The translations under genes were made by a program, and so were the position numbers. Shown in pieces: positions 49,466 to 58,871 of a stretch of 64,000 bases of DNA. Each line of letters starts with the position of its first letter. The stretch's first letter is position 1. The notes under the pieces are model-generated. The model ran no database searches. It was not told the DNA's origin and saw only the letters and a list, made by a program, of their open reading frames with translations. This stretch comes from DATARR01 sp036376245 (lineage in GTDB: Bacteria > Acidobacteriota > Thermoanaerobaculia > Multivoradales > UBA5704). The DNA lies in assembly GCA_036376245.1 (NCBI GenBank), contig DASVAS010000007.1, forward strand, positions 368,974 through 432,973, read 5' to 3'.

Positions 49466-50320
49466 TTAGCCAAACTTTGTATAGGGATCAGGATCAGTGC
49501 TTTCGGTGGCAGGACGAATCTTAGCGCTGATCTCACGCAAGAATTTAACCATTTCTCTCTTGATATCTTCGGCAAGAGCAGAGTCGACGATCACATTCAT
49601 GACATCAGCAAACTTCCAGGATTCGCGGTAATCAACTGTAACGCCCTTAGCCGCAAGCATATCATTGAGATACTCATCACCTCCTGGATAATCTGCGTCA
49701 TGCATACACCGCGCTATGAGAAGGTTGGATCGGAGAATAACTTGTGTACGACCGTTATGACTGCGTTCCTTGAGGTAATCACGAGCGCTATTGGCAGCAT
49801 CCCGGTGTCGCTTGAGGAGGATCAACTTTTCCACCCGCTCCAATTGGGGTTCAGCCCACTTGGGAGCGAGCCGGATCGCCGTATCGAGCCGAACCATGGA
49901 CTCCTCATATTGCCCGGCATACGCCAGAAGGTTGCCCCAGAGGCATTGGAGCGCGGCCGATTTGGTGAAGCGTTGATCGCGTTCAAGCAAGGATATGAGT
50001 TCTTGAAGAGCTGGTTCTTTACGGTTCATCATGTGCAGGTAAAGTATGTGACGAAGCTTGAAACGGACCCACATGGGACTTTGTTCGTCATCGTTCTCTG
50101 CCAACCATTCAGCCAGCAGTTCGATGGAGTGGGCTCGGGCAGCGCTGTCTGCCGTGGCCTCGTCTTCGGCCTCGAAGAGAGTACGCGTAAGGAGATCCAG
50201 CCTCCGCTCATTAGCTTCGGGTGTCAGTCTCGGATCTCTCTTGTCAAGCTCGGCGACAGCATACGTCTTCCAATCGCGGAGAAACTCAGCGGCAAGCAAC
50301 TCCCGAGTATCTAATGTCAT
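49466..50320 (-). CDS. TPR-like helical repeat protein
   Basis: 284 residues, AAGGAGA upstream. Repeats such as SAALQCLWGNLLAYAGQYEESMVRLDTAIRLAPKWAEPQLERVEKL have TPR spacing. No signal peptide, so cytoplasmic. It pairs with the nuclease-like gene downstream; a TPR sensor plus nuclease-like partner would fit an accessory or defence module, but nothing proves it. Confidence 0.68.
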   Translation of the reverse strand: MTLDTRELLAAEFLRDWKTYAVAELDKRDPRLTPEANERRLDLLTRTLFEAEDEATADSAARAHSIELLAEWLAENDDEQSPMWVRFKLRHILYLHMMNRKEPALQELISLLERDQRFTKSAALQCLWGNLLAYAGQYEESMVRLDTAIRLAPKWAEPQLERVEKLILLKRHRDAANSARDYLKERSHNGRTQVILRSNLLIARCMHDADYPGGDEYLNDMLAAKGVTVDYRESWKFADVMNVIVDSALAEDIKREMVKFLREISAKIRPATESTDPDPYTKFG

Positions 50321-50459
50321 AAACCGATCTCCTTATGGCTTGTGTTTGCTCTGTATATCACACTAGCCTAAGTCCCCTCACAAGGCCCGTCAACTCGCAC
50401 GTATATCATAGCCACTGTACAATAAGCGTGGAGAGAAGGAATGCCGCAAGGCGCGGCAG

Positions 50460-50905
50460 ATGCCTTCCAACATTCAACCATCCCCCCGCCCCTTCAAGAT
50501 CTTCCTCGGCCTTCTCTACACCGTCGTACTGGTGGCGATCGTCCACTGGGCCTGGACGGGCCTCTCGTACTACTCCACCCCGCTGATCGAGCGACCCCGG
50601 CATGCGGGCTTCTGGGCGCTCAAGCCTGGGGGCAGCCGGGAGGCATCTCTATGGGGTAATCGGCTCGTCGCTGGTCATGCTGGTCTACTCCCTGCGCAAG
50701 TGGGTGCGGATCCTGAAGCGGCTGGGGAAGCTGCGGGACTGGCTCGACTTCCACATCTTCTGCGGCATCGTCGGACCCCTGCTCGTCATCCTCCACAGCT
50801 CGTCCAAGGTGCAGGGGCTGGTCGCCCTCAGCTTCTGGTCGATGACCGCCATGGCGCTGTCCGGCGTGCTCGGCCGCCATTTCTATCTCCAGATCCCCCC
50901 AACCC
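50460..50905 (+). pseudogene. frameshifted, truncated membrane cytochrome/ferric-reductase-like protein
   Basis: One frame gives RPFKIFLGLLYTVVLVAIVHWAWTGLSYYSTP to about 50640. Another then continues HLYGVIGSSLVMLVYSLRKWVRILKRLGKLRDWLDFHIFCGIVGPLLVILHSSSKVQGLVALSFWSMTAMALSGVLGRHFYLQIP. Together they read as the N-terminal half of a multi-helix membrane protein with His in FHIF and LHSS, like b-type cytochrome membrane domains. The sequence then breaks off near 50905. The rest to 51058 codes for nothing I recognise. Confidence 0.65.
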
Positions 50906-51058
50906 GGACGGCACCTTCTGAGTCTCCGGGGAATTCCGCATTGTGGCCCGTCTATAGAGTTGGCGGCCGACCTGCCGGTCACGGTGGATACCTGCCTCGG
51001 TTGTGCCGTGAATATTCGCCCACTCACATAAGTCAACGCAGCTCTTGGGAGGAGACAG

Positions 51059-52411
51059 ATGCTCCGCAAAATCCACGTCACCCTATTGGTAGCGTCTCTC
51101 GCGGCCTGCCAGACGGCCGCCACGGTCCGGCAGGTGAGCGCCGCGAGCTTCGTGCGGTTCGCCTGGTCCGGCGCCGTAACTTCCAACTCCGCGGTCGTGA
51201 AAGCCAAGGTAGACCAGCCAGGCTCGACCGTACGTCTCGCGGTGAGCGAAGCCGCCGATTTTTCCCAGCCCGTCTACGTGGGTCCCTCCGATCCCGGCGC
51301 CAACGTCCTCTCCTTCGCTCTGTCCGGCTTGAAGCCGGATACGGCGTACTACTATGCCCTCGAATCCAACGGCCAGCGGGACGACAGCAAGAGCGGACGG
51401 CTGCGGACCTTTCCAAGCGGCCCCGCCTCGTTCCAGATCGCCTTCGGCTCCTGCGCCCGGACGGCGTCCGACCACCCTGTGTTCGACACCATCCGCGGCC
51501 TGTCGCCGCTCTTCTTCCTGCACATGGGGGACTTCCACTACGAGGACATCACGAAGAACGATCCGGCCGAATTCCGGAAAGTCTACGAGGCGGTGCTCAC
51601 CTCCCCCACCCAGGCGCGGCTCTACCGCGAGGTCCCGATCGCCTATGTCTGGGACGATCACGATTTCGGCGGCAACAACTCGGACTCTTCAGCCGCGAGC
51701 CGGCCGGCGGCGCGGGCAACCTACCGGGAATACGTTCCGCATTATCCTCTGGCGGCGGGCTGCTGCGATGTCCCGATCCAGCAGTCTTTCCAGGCAGGCC
51801 GGGTCTACTTCATTCTCACCGACGAGCGCTCGGAGCGCACGCCGGCAGCGAAACCTGACAACGCCGGCAAGACCGTGCTCGGCGCTGATCAGAAAGCCTG
51901 GCTCAAGCAAGAGCTCTTGAAGGGCGCCGCCTATCCTCTGGTGGTCTGGGTTGGGACCGCACCATGGATCGAGGCCAAAACGTCGGGTAGCGACCGCTGG
52001 GGCGGTTACAGCACCGAGAGGCAGGAACTGGCCGACTTTATCAAACAGAACAAGATCAACAACCTCATCATGCTCTCGGGGGATGCCCACATGGTCGCCC
52101 TCGACGATGGCACGAACAGCGGCTATGCTCAAGGAGGAGGCGGAGGTTTCCCAGTGCTCCACGCCGCCTCTCTGGATCAGAGGGGCTCGGTCAAAGGAGG
52201 ACCCTACAGCCATGGGACCTTCCCGAACCTCACCAACTCCAGCACGTTCCATGGCCAATTTGGCTTGCTGACGGTCACCGACACCGGCGGCCCGGACGTG
52301 TGCATCGAGTTCCGTGGCCGGCGCCAGGTTTTAAAGACCAACCAGGTCATCGACCTCCTGAAGGAGCCGTGGAAGAAGTGCTTCCCCGCGCCGGCCGTCC
52401 CGCCGAGCTGA
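51059..52411 (+). CDS. PhoD-like alkaline phosphatase/phosphodiesterase
   Basis: 450 residues, GGAGG upstream. Lipoprotein-like signal (TLLVASLAAC). An N-terminal Fn3-like domain (VRFAWSGAVTSNSAVVKAKV...LSGLKPDTAYYYALE) is followed by the metallophosphatase core: FQIAFGSCAR, FFLHMGDFHYED, YVWDDHDFGGNN and NLIMLSGDAHMVAL, which carry metal ligands of the PhoD family. It releases phosphate from mono- or diesters outside the cytoplasm. Confidence 0.9.
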   Translation: MLRKIHVTLLVASLAACQTAATVRQVSAASFVRFAWSGAVTSNSAVVKAKVDQPGSTVRLAVSEAADFSQPVYVGPSDPGANVLSFALSGLKPDTAYYYALESNGQRDDSKSGRLRTFPSGPASFQIAFGSCARTASDHPVFDTIRGLSPLFFLHMGDFHYEDITKNDPAEFRKVYEAVLTSPTQARLYREVPIAYVWDDHDFGGNNSDSSAASRPAARATYREYVPHYPLAAGCCDVPIQQSFQAGRVYFILTDERSERTPAAKPDNAGKTVLGADQKAWLKQELLKGAAYPLVVWVGTAPWIEAKTSGSDRWGGYSTERQELADFIKQNKINNLIMLSGDAHMVALDDGTNSGYAQGGGGGFPVLHAASLDQRGSVKGGPYSHGTFPNLTNSSTFHGQFGLLTVTDTGGPDVCIEFRGRRQVLKTNQVIDLLKEPWKKCFPAPAVPPS

Positions 52412-52417
52412 CCAGGA

Positions 52418-52465
52418 AACGACTTGTTGATGCGCCACAGGCAAAGATCGAAGCTGTGATCGATG
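52418..52465. repeat. 48-bp direct repeat of the neighbouring gene's 5' part
   Basis: Identical or nearly so to 52987-53034, inside the gene 52512-53138. A non-coding scrap left 3' of that gene, probably from a tandem duplication. Confidence 0.8.
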
Positions 52466-52470
52466 TGGGA

Positions 52471-52498
52471 GGGCGGCGCGAACCCGCTCGCGCCGCCC
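52471..52498. terminator. terminator-like hairpin, bidirectional position
   Basis: GGGCGGCGCGA / TCGCGCCGCCC between two converging genes. Same as 47987-48014. Confidence 0.6.
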
Positions 52499-52511
52499 AG
52501 GCGTTCCGGAG

Positions 52512-53138
52512 CTACTGCCCGATGATCACGCCGGTGATGCGGTTCAGCGGCGGCACGGCGGCCAGCCCGTCCGGCAGGGTCGCCTGGCCGGCGACCTGCG
52601 CGCGCAGGGAGTAGCCGCTGAGCTTTTCAACCCCGCGGGCGACGATCCAGCCCTCGACGTGCTCCGCCTCGCCGCAACCCTCGCCAAGGGCCTGGTGCGT
52701 GCCGATGCGGGCCATGAGCTCCATCGTCCCCTCGAAGAGGACCGGCCCCAAGGCTCCGTCCTTCAACTGGACCCGGCCGGTGAAGTGAGCCAGGCCGTCC
52801 CGGCGGTGGATCGTCATGCCGCTGGCCTCCAGGAACCAGTTCGCCGGCACGTCGGGGACCTCTTCATCGCAGTTCTCCACGCCGTCGTTGGACAGAACGC
52901 GGAACGAGATCGTCGTCTTGCTCACGGTCGTCAGTCCGTTCTTGCACTCGTACCGGCGCCACAGATCCCCTTCCAGAAGGCCGTCGAACGACTTGTTGAT
53001 GCGCCACAGGCAAAGATCGAAGCTGTGATCGATGCCGGGGATCGTCATCGGCGGGAACGGATCGGCGGCGTGGGCACCGAGTGAGCACAGCGCCATCCAA
53101 CCACAGATCAGAGTCAAGACTCTCAGGTTTCGTTTCAT
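52512..53138 (-). CDS. secreted protein, paralogue of 46630-47271
   Basis: 208 residues from ATG 53138 (GGAGG 7 bases upstream; a TTG at 53144 is disregarded). Signal peptide VLTLICGWMALCSLGAHA. The mature part ADPFPPMTIPGIDHSFDLCLWRINKSFDG and VLFEGTMELMARIGTHQALGEGCGEAEHVEGWIVARGVEKLS mirrors the paralogue throughout. Function unknown. Confidence 0.8.
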   Translation of the reverse strand: MKRNLRVLTLICGWMALCSLGAHAADPFPPMTIPGIDHSFDLCLWRINKSFDGLLEGDLWRRYECKNGLTTVSKTTISFRVLSNDGVENCDEEVPDVPANWFLEASGMTIHRRDGLAHFTGRVQLKDGALGPVLFEGTMELMARIGTHQALGEGCGEAEHVEGWIVARGVEKLSGYSLRAQVAGQATLPDGLAAVPPLNRITGVIIGQ

Positions 53139-53226
53139 CGTCAAACCTCCTTTCGCCCACCCATGCGCTGGACGAGCCGTCTCACAAAGAAGGTGCTTGA
53201 ACGATGAAATTTCGCGCCTCCACCTT

Positions 53227-53778
53227 CTAGCTACGGCTGCGCGATTTCCGTTTCGCCGGCGGCTTCGTCGGCTTCACCGCGTACTCCAGGGACACGATAC
53301 CCGTCTTGTACACCTTGTGACCGATCAGCTCCAGCTTCGCCCGATGGGCCGGAGATGGCAGCAGCGGAAGCCCTCCGCCGAGGAGCACCGGGATGACGGA
53401 GACCTCGACGGTGTCCACCAATCCTTCGTCGAGGAGGCTGCGGAAGAGCCCGCCGCCGCCGAACAGCCAGATGTCCTTCCCGGGCTCCGCCCGCAGGGCG
53501 TCCAGGACTTCCCTGGCGTTGTCGGCGACGATGGTGACCTTCGGATAGTCGCTCTGCCGCAGCGTGCGTGAAAAGACCAGCGTCTTTGTGCCGGGCGTGC
53601 CGCCTCCCCCACCCGGCATGGCCTCGAACGTCCGGCGGCCGATCAGGAACGTGTCGAACTGGTTGAACAAGGCGCCGAAATCGATCTCCGGATCCATGAT
53701 GATCCAATCCGCTTCACCGTTGGGTCCCGCGATGTAGCCGTCCAGGCTCATCGCCACCGCGTAGCGAATCCGTCGCAT
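53227..53778 (-). CDS. RibD/dihydrofolate-reductase-fold family protein
   Basis: 183 residues, AAGGAGG upstream. RYAVAMSLDGYIAGPNGEADWI, FDTFLIGRRTFEAMPG, KTLVFSRTL and DIWLFGGGGLFRSLLDEGLVDTVEVSVIPVLLGGGLPL form the RibD C-terminal/DHFR-like reductase pattern with a glycine-rich NADPH loop. Substrate unknown; these are often called YyaP-like dihydrofolate reductases. The basic tail is unusual. Confidence 0.9.
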   Translation of the reverse strand: MRRIRYAVAMSLDGYIAGPNGEADWIIMDPEIDFGALFNQFDTFLIGRRTFEAMPGGGGGTPGTKTLVFSRTLRQSDYPKVTIVADNAREVLDALRAEPGKDIWLFGGGGLFRSLLDEGLVDTVEVSVIPVLLGGGLPLLPSPAHRAKLELIGHKVYKTGIVSLEYAVKPTKPPAKRKSRSRS

Positions 53779-53822
53779 GGAGACCTCCTTGAATGAAGTT
53801 CGCCTCCTCCCAGGCTGCCTCT

Positions 53823-54479
53823 TCAGCTCGCCGGGCCCATGGGGCCCGGATAGCTCACTTCCTGCAGCTTTCCCGTGTCGACATCATAGATGAACCCGCG
53901 GACGGTGATCGCGTCACGGCCGTCCGTGGGCAGCCACGAATGGCTCAGGATCGCGGAGATCCCCCGGCGCACATCCCAGGCGAGCCGTTCCAGACTTGCC
54001 GGGCTGGCGGGAGCGTCGAGGGGCTCGAGGTCGCCGCGGAACGCGTGAAACGCGGCCGGCGTCGCCGCGGACGTGCCAGGACTCGTGAACGACCGACCGG
54101 TCGCCTGCCGCAGAAGGCTTTCGGCCGCGGAATCACCCTCCAGACCAGACTTCAACAGGTCGTCCGTGAAGGCGAGCATGCCGCAGCGCGTGTGATGGAT
54201 CAGAATGATTTCATTCGTGTTGAGCAGGTGATGCGAAATCACAAGGCAACGGATCGTATCCTCGGTCACCACGCCACCGGCGTTGCGGATGATGTGGGCG
54301 TCGCCGGTCTTCAGGCCCAGCAGGTCCTCGACGTCGAGCCGGGCATCCATACACGCGACCACCGCGAGGCGCCGCGCCGGCTGGATCGGCTGCTTGCCCG
54401 GATAGGTGGCCTCGCGCGCCGCCTGGCCTTGAGCGTACCGCTCATTGTTTCCCAACAACAGATCGATGTTCGATGCCAT
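53823..54479 (-). CDS. beta-class carbonic anhydrase
   Basis: 218 residues, GGAGG upstream. Zinc ligands and Asp-Arg dyad in VVACMDARLDVEDLLGL (Cys43, Asp45, Arg47) and HHTRCGM (His and Cys near 95-98). IIRNAGGVVTEDTIRCL is the conserved strand-loop. It interconverts CO2 and bicarbonate. An insert of about 45 residues after RSFTSPGTS is longer than in short beta-CAs. Confidence 0.93.
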   Translation of the reverse strand: MASNIDLLLGNNERYAQGQAAREATYPGKQPIQPARRLAVVACMDARLDVEDLLGLKTGDAHIIRNAGGVVTEDTIRCLVISHHLLNTNEIILIHHTRCGMLAFTDDLLKSGLEGDSAAESLLRQATGRSFTSPGTSAATPAAFHAFRGDLEPLDAPASPASLERLAWDVRRGISAILSHSWLPTDGRDAITVRGFIYDVDTGKLQEVSYPGPMGPAS

Positions 54480-54615
54480 GATCTTGCCTCCTTTCCGGAA
54501 GGTGAACAGCAGGGATCTCGCGCAGGAAGCCCTCTCGAAGCGGCTTCTGCTTTTTATAGTGCGGTCAGAAGGAAGATCCGCGCCCGGACGCCTCCTTGAT
54601 CTCCTGACAGGAACG

Positions 54616-55401
54616 CTACAGCTCTCTCACGAGCGCCTCGTACCGCCGCAAGTGCTCCGGCACCCGGAAGAATGGAATCTGGAACAGGATCGGAACGGGC
54701 GAGCCGAGGCTCCACCCCACCTCCCCCGCATGATCGAAGGGCCAATCCTCCAGGTGCCTGTGTGTCGCGCGGTGCGCTGAGCTCCTGGTGACCACTCCGT
54801 CGTTGATCTCGCCGGTGATCCTGCCGATCTCCTCCGCCAGTCGAAAGAACAGCAGCTCATGCGCCGCTCTCGACGCGTCGCCGGCGATATTGAAATAGCG
54901 GACGCCCTCCTTGTCAGGAGTCTGTTCGTCAAATTTCTTGCCGACCTCGGTCGTCAGATCGCGCTGCGCGCCCGCATTGCGTCGCAATCTCTCCAGGATG
55001 AACAGTGGAATCTTGTCGAGTAACGGGCCCGTGCCCGCCGCGATCGTGTCGGCTACGGGCGAGCCCCGGTGCGGCGTGCCGATGGTGACGAGCGACGCGA
55101 CGCGCTCGGCGACCCCGGGGACATTGGTGATCGCGTGCCGCGCGTCGAGCCCGCCCATGCTGTGAGCGATGATGTGCAGCACACGTTCCTCTTCCGGCAA
55201 CACCTTCAGAATAAAGTCAGCGAGCTTGTTCCCTCTTTGCTCCACGCTGCCAATCGGGTTGACCTGCGGCGTAAGGACTGTATGTCCCTGCCGGCGCAGG
55301 TGCGTCGCCACGCCGTTGAAATAATTCAGGAGAGACGGGATGCCCATGAAGCTGCCAAATCCCAGAATACCGTGGGCCAGGAGAATCGTTCCACGTTCCA
55401 T
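54616..55401 (-). CDS. alpha/beta-hydrolase, triacylglycerol lipase-like
   Basis: 261 residues from ATG 55401 (AGGAG upstream); the frame above it is a shadow. Oxyanion loop LLAHGILGFGSF, nucleophile elbow IIAHSMGGLDARH (Ser about 81), SLVTIGTPHRGSPVAD typical for Pseudomonas-type lipases, and late acid/His in NDGVVTRSSA and DHAGEVGW. No signal peptide. It follows the metallophosphoesterase gene by 11 bp, so it probably belongs to that operon. Confidence 0.88.
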   Translation of the reverse strand: MERGTILLAHGILGFGSFMGIPSLLNYFNGVATHLRRQGHTVLTPQVNPIGSVEQRGNKLADFILKVLPEEERVLHIIAHSMGGLDARHAITNVPGVAERVASLVTIGTPHRGSPVADTIAAGTGPLLDKIPLFILERLRRNAGAQRDLTTEVGKKFDEQTPDKEGVRYFNIAGDASRAAHELLFFRLAEEIGRITGEINDGVVTRSSAHRATHRHLEDWPFDHAGEVGWSLGSPVPILFQIPFFRVPEHLRRYEALVREL

Positions 55402-55412
55402 ATCAGCTCCTC

Positions 55413-56414
55413 CTACCAGTATTTCCAGCGCGGCACCACGTGCTCCTCGAAACTGAACGGATTTTCGGCGCCCGGGCGGACCACCACCCGGACCCAGCCG
55501 ACGGCGGGCGAGCCGGGGACTTCCAGACGCGTGAGATTTTCCAGACGCTCGCCCGTCGTGCGCCGGACGAGCGGGTGATCCACGGTGTATTCGTGATTGT
55601 CCCCGTGGATGATGAGCACCGGACGCCGGAACCGCGCCGCTTCTTCCTCCAGGGTGACGAGGAACGGCTCGAAATTCTGCCGGTAGGAGTCGGTGGCGGG
55701 CTCTCTGAAACCCGGGTCCCCGTGGAAAGCGATGACCACGGCGGAAGCGTTCGCGGCCTTCGCCTCGGTGAACGTCTCGCGCACCCACACCGCCGCCGCC
55801 GCCGTCCGACGCCTCGCCGCGGCGTCGTCGGCCGCGGTGTGACCTGGGAATTGCCGCAGGCCGTTCCAGCTCCCGATGAGATGGACGGTGGCGAAGACGA
55901 GGCCCTGGTGGGTCCAGCGCGCGTTCTCCACGAATTCAGGGAACGGCGCGCGGCCCCCCTGGCGGACCAGCGGCAAGGGGCTCCCGCCGAGGCTGCGCGC
56001 GGGGTCGTCGAAGAAGATCTGTCGTATCCGCGCGAGCCGGTCTCGAGGCGCGAAGCCGCCGGACCCAGCTTCCCAGCAGTCAAACCACTCGTTGTCACCC
56101 GGGGTGTAGATCACCGGGTGCCGCAGGCCGTTGAACCAGCCGAGGCTGCGGCGATAGAGCTCGTCGGTGCAGGGCCGCCAGAAGATGTCGCCCACCTGGA
56201 GGACGAAGCCGAGGTCGTGAGCGTCGAGGTCCTGGAGGACGAGGCGGTACTGGAGGTCCTCCCAGAAATAGTAGGGAGCGTCCCCCAGGGCGGCGAAGGA
56301 AAAAGCGCCCGGAGGGTTGGGCGCCGGCTCTCCAGGCCCCCGGGTGGCCAGGATCAGAGCCGCCAGCAAGAGGAGGATGATCCCGGCCCACCACGTCTTC
56401 CGACGCTTCCCCAC
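55413..56414 (-). CDS. membrane-anchored metallophosphoesterase
   Basis: 333 residues from a GTG at 56414 with GGAGG close upstream. N-terminal anchor AGIILLLLAALILAT, then the calcineurin-like core: FAALGDAPYY, VLQVGDIFW, YTPGDNEWFD (GDNE motif), VVIAFHGDP and LIIHGDNHEYTV. It probably acts on an extracytoplasmic phosphoester. 8 bp after the TonB receptor gene. Confidence 0.88.
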   Translation of the reverse strand: MGKRRKTWWAGIILLLLAALILATRGPGEPAPNPPGAFSFAALGDAPYYFWEDLQYRLVLQDLDAHDLGFVLQVGDIFWRPCTDELYRRSLGWFNGLRHPVIYTPGDNEWFDCWEAGSGGFAPRDRLARIRQIFFDDPARSLGGSPLPLVRQGGRAPFPEFVENARWTHQGLVFATVHLIGSWNGLRQFPGHTAADDAAARRRTAAAAVWVRETFTEAKAANASAVVIAFHGDPGFREPATDSYRQNFEPFLVTLEEEAARFRRPVLIIHGDNHEYTVDHPLVRRTTGERLENLTRLEVPGSPAVGWVRVVVRPGAENPFSFEEHVVPRWKYW

Positions 56415-56422
56415 GTGCCTCC

Positions 56423-58735
56423 TTACCAGCGGACGACGAGCTCGGCGCCTATCTGGCGCGGATCGTTCGTCATGCCGGTCAGGTTGTTGAAGTCGATGCC
56501 GTTCTGCACGATCTCCTCGTCGAGCAGGTTGCGCGCGAACGCGGCCGCTTCGTAACGCCCGCCCGGGAAGGTGTAGCCGAGGCGCATGCCGAGCTCGAAC
56601 GAGTCGCCGTTGAACTCCTTCGACTCGTAGAGGAAGAAGCTCTTTTCACTGTGGTACGCCCAGTCGAGGCTCCACACCACGAGGCTGTCGCCCGCCAGCG
56701 GACGGCGGTAGTCGACGATGCCGTTGAAGATCCACTCCGGGGCGTGCGGCAGCGAATTGCCGTCAACGCGCGCCAGCCCGTTGACGATCGGATCGAGCAC
56801 CGTGCAACCGCCGCCGCAGGGCGCGACCGCCAGGTTCGGATCGTCGATCTCGGTGTGGTTGTAACTGCCGCCGAGCGTGACCAGCCAGTGATTGGCGGGC
56901 ACCCAGTCGATGTCGGCTTCGAAGCCGTAGCCGTCGGTCGTGTCGGCGTTGAGCAGCGTGGAAGTGTTGAAGCGGCCGCCCACGGCGACGAGCTGCTGGC
57001 CGTCGACCTGGTACTGGTAGGCGGCGAGGTTCAAGCGGAGCTTGCGGTCCAGCAGCTCGCTCTTCATGCCGATCTCGGTCGAGAAGATCTCCTCCTCGTC
57101 GGCGATCGAGACGCAGTTCGTGGCCGGGTTCGTACCGCCCTGGAAGTCGGGGCAGAAGAGGATGCGGCCCTGGATCGACGGCGCGCGGAAGCCGGTGCCG
57201 ACGCGGCCGTAGATGTTCAGCGTGTCGCTCATCTTGCGCGTCGCGGAAAGGTCCCAGGTGACCAGGTCGGCGTCGGTCGACGCCGTGATCGGCGCCACGG
57301 TGGGCGTCTGGAAGGTCGGGTCGGGGCGCTCGGCCGAGAACTCCTTCTCATCGGTCGTGTAGCGCACGCCGCCCTTGAAGGTCCAGGCGTCGTTCGGCGC
57401 GTAGTCGAGCGAGGCGAACACCGCCCACGACTTGGAGTCCTGGGTCTGGAAGGCGAAGCCGTCGAGGGGGTTGCCGGGGGCGAGGCTGTTGAAGCTGTAG
57501 GTCTCGGCGCGGAGATCCTCGTCGAAGTAGTAGAAGCCCGCGAGCCAGTCGAGCTTGCCGTCGGTGTCGCTCGCCAGGCGGAGCTCCTGGGTGACCTGGT
57601 CGAGGTCGGGGATGCCGTCGGCGCTCTCGGAGGGGAACGGGATGACGCCGGGGCCGGAGGGCGGCGCGAAGACGGCGCCGAAGCCGCCGTCGATGTCGCC
57701 GCGGCTGTACATCTCGAGGGTCTCGTAGCCGGTCACCGAGGTCAGCGTCCAGCCGCCCAGGTTCCAGTCGAGCTTGACCACGCCGCCCATCGAGTCGATG
57801 TGCTGCTCGTTCAGGCCGTCCTGCGCCACCTCGTCCTGCTCGAAGCCGGAGACGAGATCGGACGTGCCCGGCTTGAGGATGTTGGCGCGGAAGATGCGGG
57901 CCGTGCCGTCGACGGTCCAGCCGTGGAGGTTGACGAGAGCGCTGAAATCCTCGGTCGGCTCCCAGAGCAGTTGGAACCGGTAGGCCCCGGTGTCGTGGCC
58001 GCCGAGCGCGTCACCCTCGCCCGTGAAGGTGTTGTCGATCCAGTCGTCCTGCGACTGGTAGAGCAGCGAGGCGCGGCCCGAAAGGGTGTCGGTGAGGGCG
58101 CCGCCGACCGCTACCTTGGTGTCGATCGTGTTGAACGTGCCGTAGGAGGCGCGCACGTCGGCGGAAAAGTCGTCGCTCGGCTTCCGGGTGTCGAACTTGA
58201 CGATGCCGGCGGGGGTGTTGCGGCCGAAGAGAGTGCCCTGCGGCCCGCGCAGGACCTCGGTGCGCTCCAGGTCGAAGAGCGGCATGCCCTTGACCACCGG
58301 GTTCTCGAGCACGACCTCGTCGACCACCATGGAGACCGGCTGCGAGGCATTCAGGTCGAAGTCGGTGTTGCCGAGCCCGCGGATGTAGAAACGGGGGAAG
58401 GCGCGGCCGAACGACGATTCGAGCACCAGGCTCGGCACGCGCCCGGAAAGGGCTTTCACGTCGGCGCCGCCCTCCATGAGCGTCTCGATCTCTTCGCCGT
58501 CGAGCGTGGTGAGCGCGAGCGGCACCTCCTGGGCCGACTCCTCGCGCTTCTGCGCCGTAACGGTGATCTCCTCGACGACGGCGGGCCGTTGGCCCGGCTC
58601 GTCCTCCTCCTGCGCGGCGGGCGGCTGCTCCGCCGGCGGCTGCGGCTCCTGCGCGAGCAGCAGGCTGCCCGAGATCGTCCAGGCGAGCGTCATGGCGACG
58701 CTGCCCAGCACACGCTTCCAGTTGAAGTCGACCAT
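56423..58735 (-). CDS. TonB-dependent outer-membrane receptor
   Basis: 770 residues, GGAGG upstream. Signal peptide to about 29, Pro/Glu-rich stretch, TonB-box-like VEEITVTAQKREES, plug domain with FYIRGLGNTDFDLNASQPVSMVVDEV and ERTEVLRGPQGTLFGRNTPAG, then a 22-strand-type barrel ending GAELVVRW. It imports an unidentified ligand. The resemblance of the plug to iron- and small-molecule receptors is generic. It heads an operon with the phosphoesterase and the lipase. Confidence 0.95.
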   Translation of the reverse strand: MVDFNWKRVLGSVAMTLAWTISGSLLLAQEPQPPAEQPPAAQEEDEPGQRPAVVEEITVTAQKREESAQEVPLALTTLDGEEIETLMEGGADVKALSGRVPSLVLESSFGRAFPRFYIRGLGNTDFDLNASQPVSMVVDEVVLENPVVKGMPLFDLERTEVLRGPQGTLFGRNTPAGIVKFDTRKPSDDFSADVRASYGTFNTIDTKVAVGGALTDTLSGRASLLYQSQDDWIDNTFTGEGDALGGHDTGAYRFQLLWEPTEDFSALVNLHGWTVDGTARIFRANILKPGTSDLVSGFEQDEVAQDGLNEQHIDSMGGVVKLDWNLGGWTLTSVTGYETLEMYSRGDIDGGFGAVFAPPSGPGVIPFPSESADGIPDLDQVTQELRLASDTDGKLDWLAGFYYFDEDLRAETYSFNSLAPGNPLDGFAFQTQDSKSWAVFASLDYAPNDAWTFKGGVRYTTDEKEFSAERPDPTFQTPTVAPITASTDADLVTWDLSATRKMSDTLNIYGRVGTGFRAPSIQGRILFCPDFQGGTNPATNCVSIADEEEIFSTEIGMKSELLDRKLRLNLAAYQYQVDGQQLVAVGGRFNTSTLLNADTTDGYGFEADIDWVPANHWLVTLGGSYNHTEIDDPNLAVAPCGGGCTVLDPIVNGLARVDGNSLPHAPEWIFNGIVDYRRPLAGDSLVVWSLDWAYHSEKSFFLYESKEFNGDSFELGMRLGYTFPGGRYEAAAFARNLLDEEIVQNGIDFNNLTGMTNDPRQIGAELVVRW

Positions 58736-58871
58736 GGTTCCTCCCCCGGTCAGGAAAGTTTCCGGCTAGTGTAGCACCGGCGCGCGCCGGGAGAGCGGCG
58801 GAGAAATGTGTGCTGGGGCGGAGCGCGGCGGCGCGTGCGCGGCACGACCCGCGGGTCCGCTTCCTCACTGC

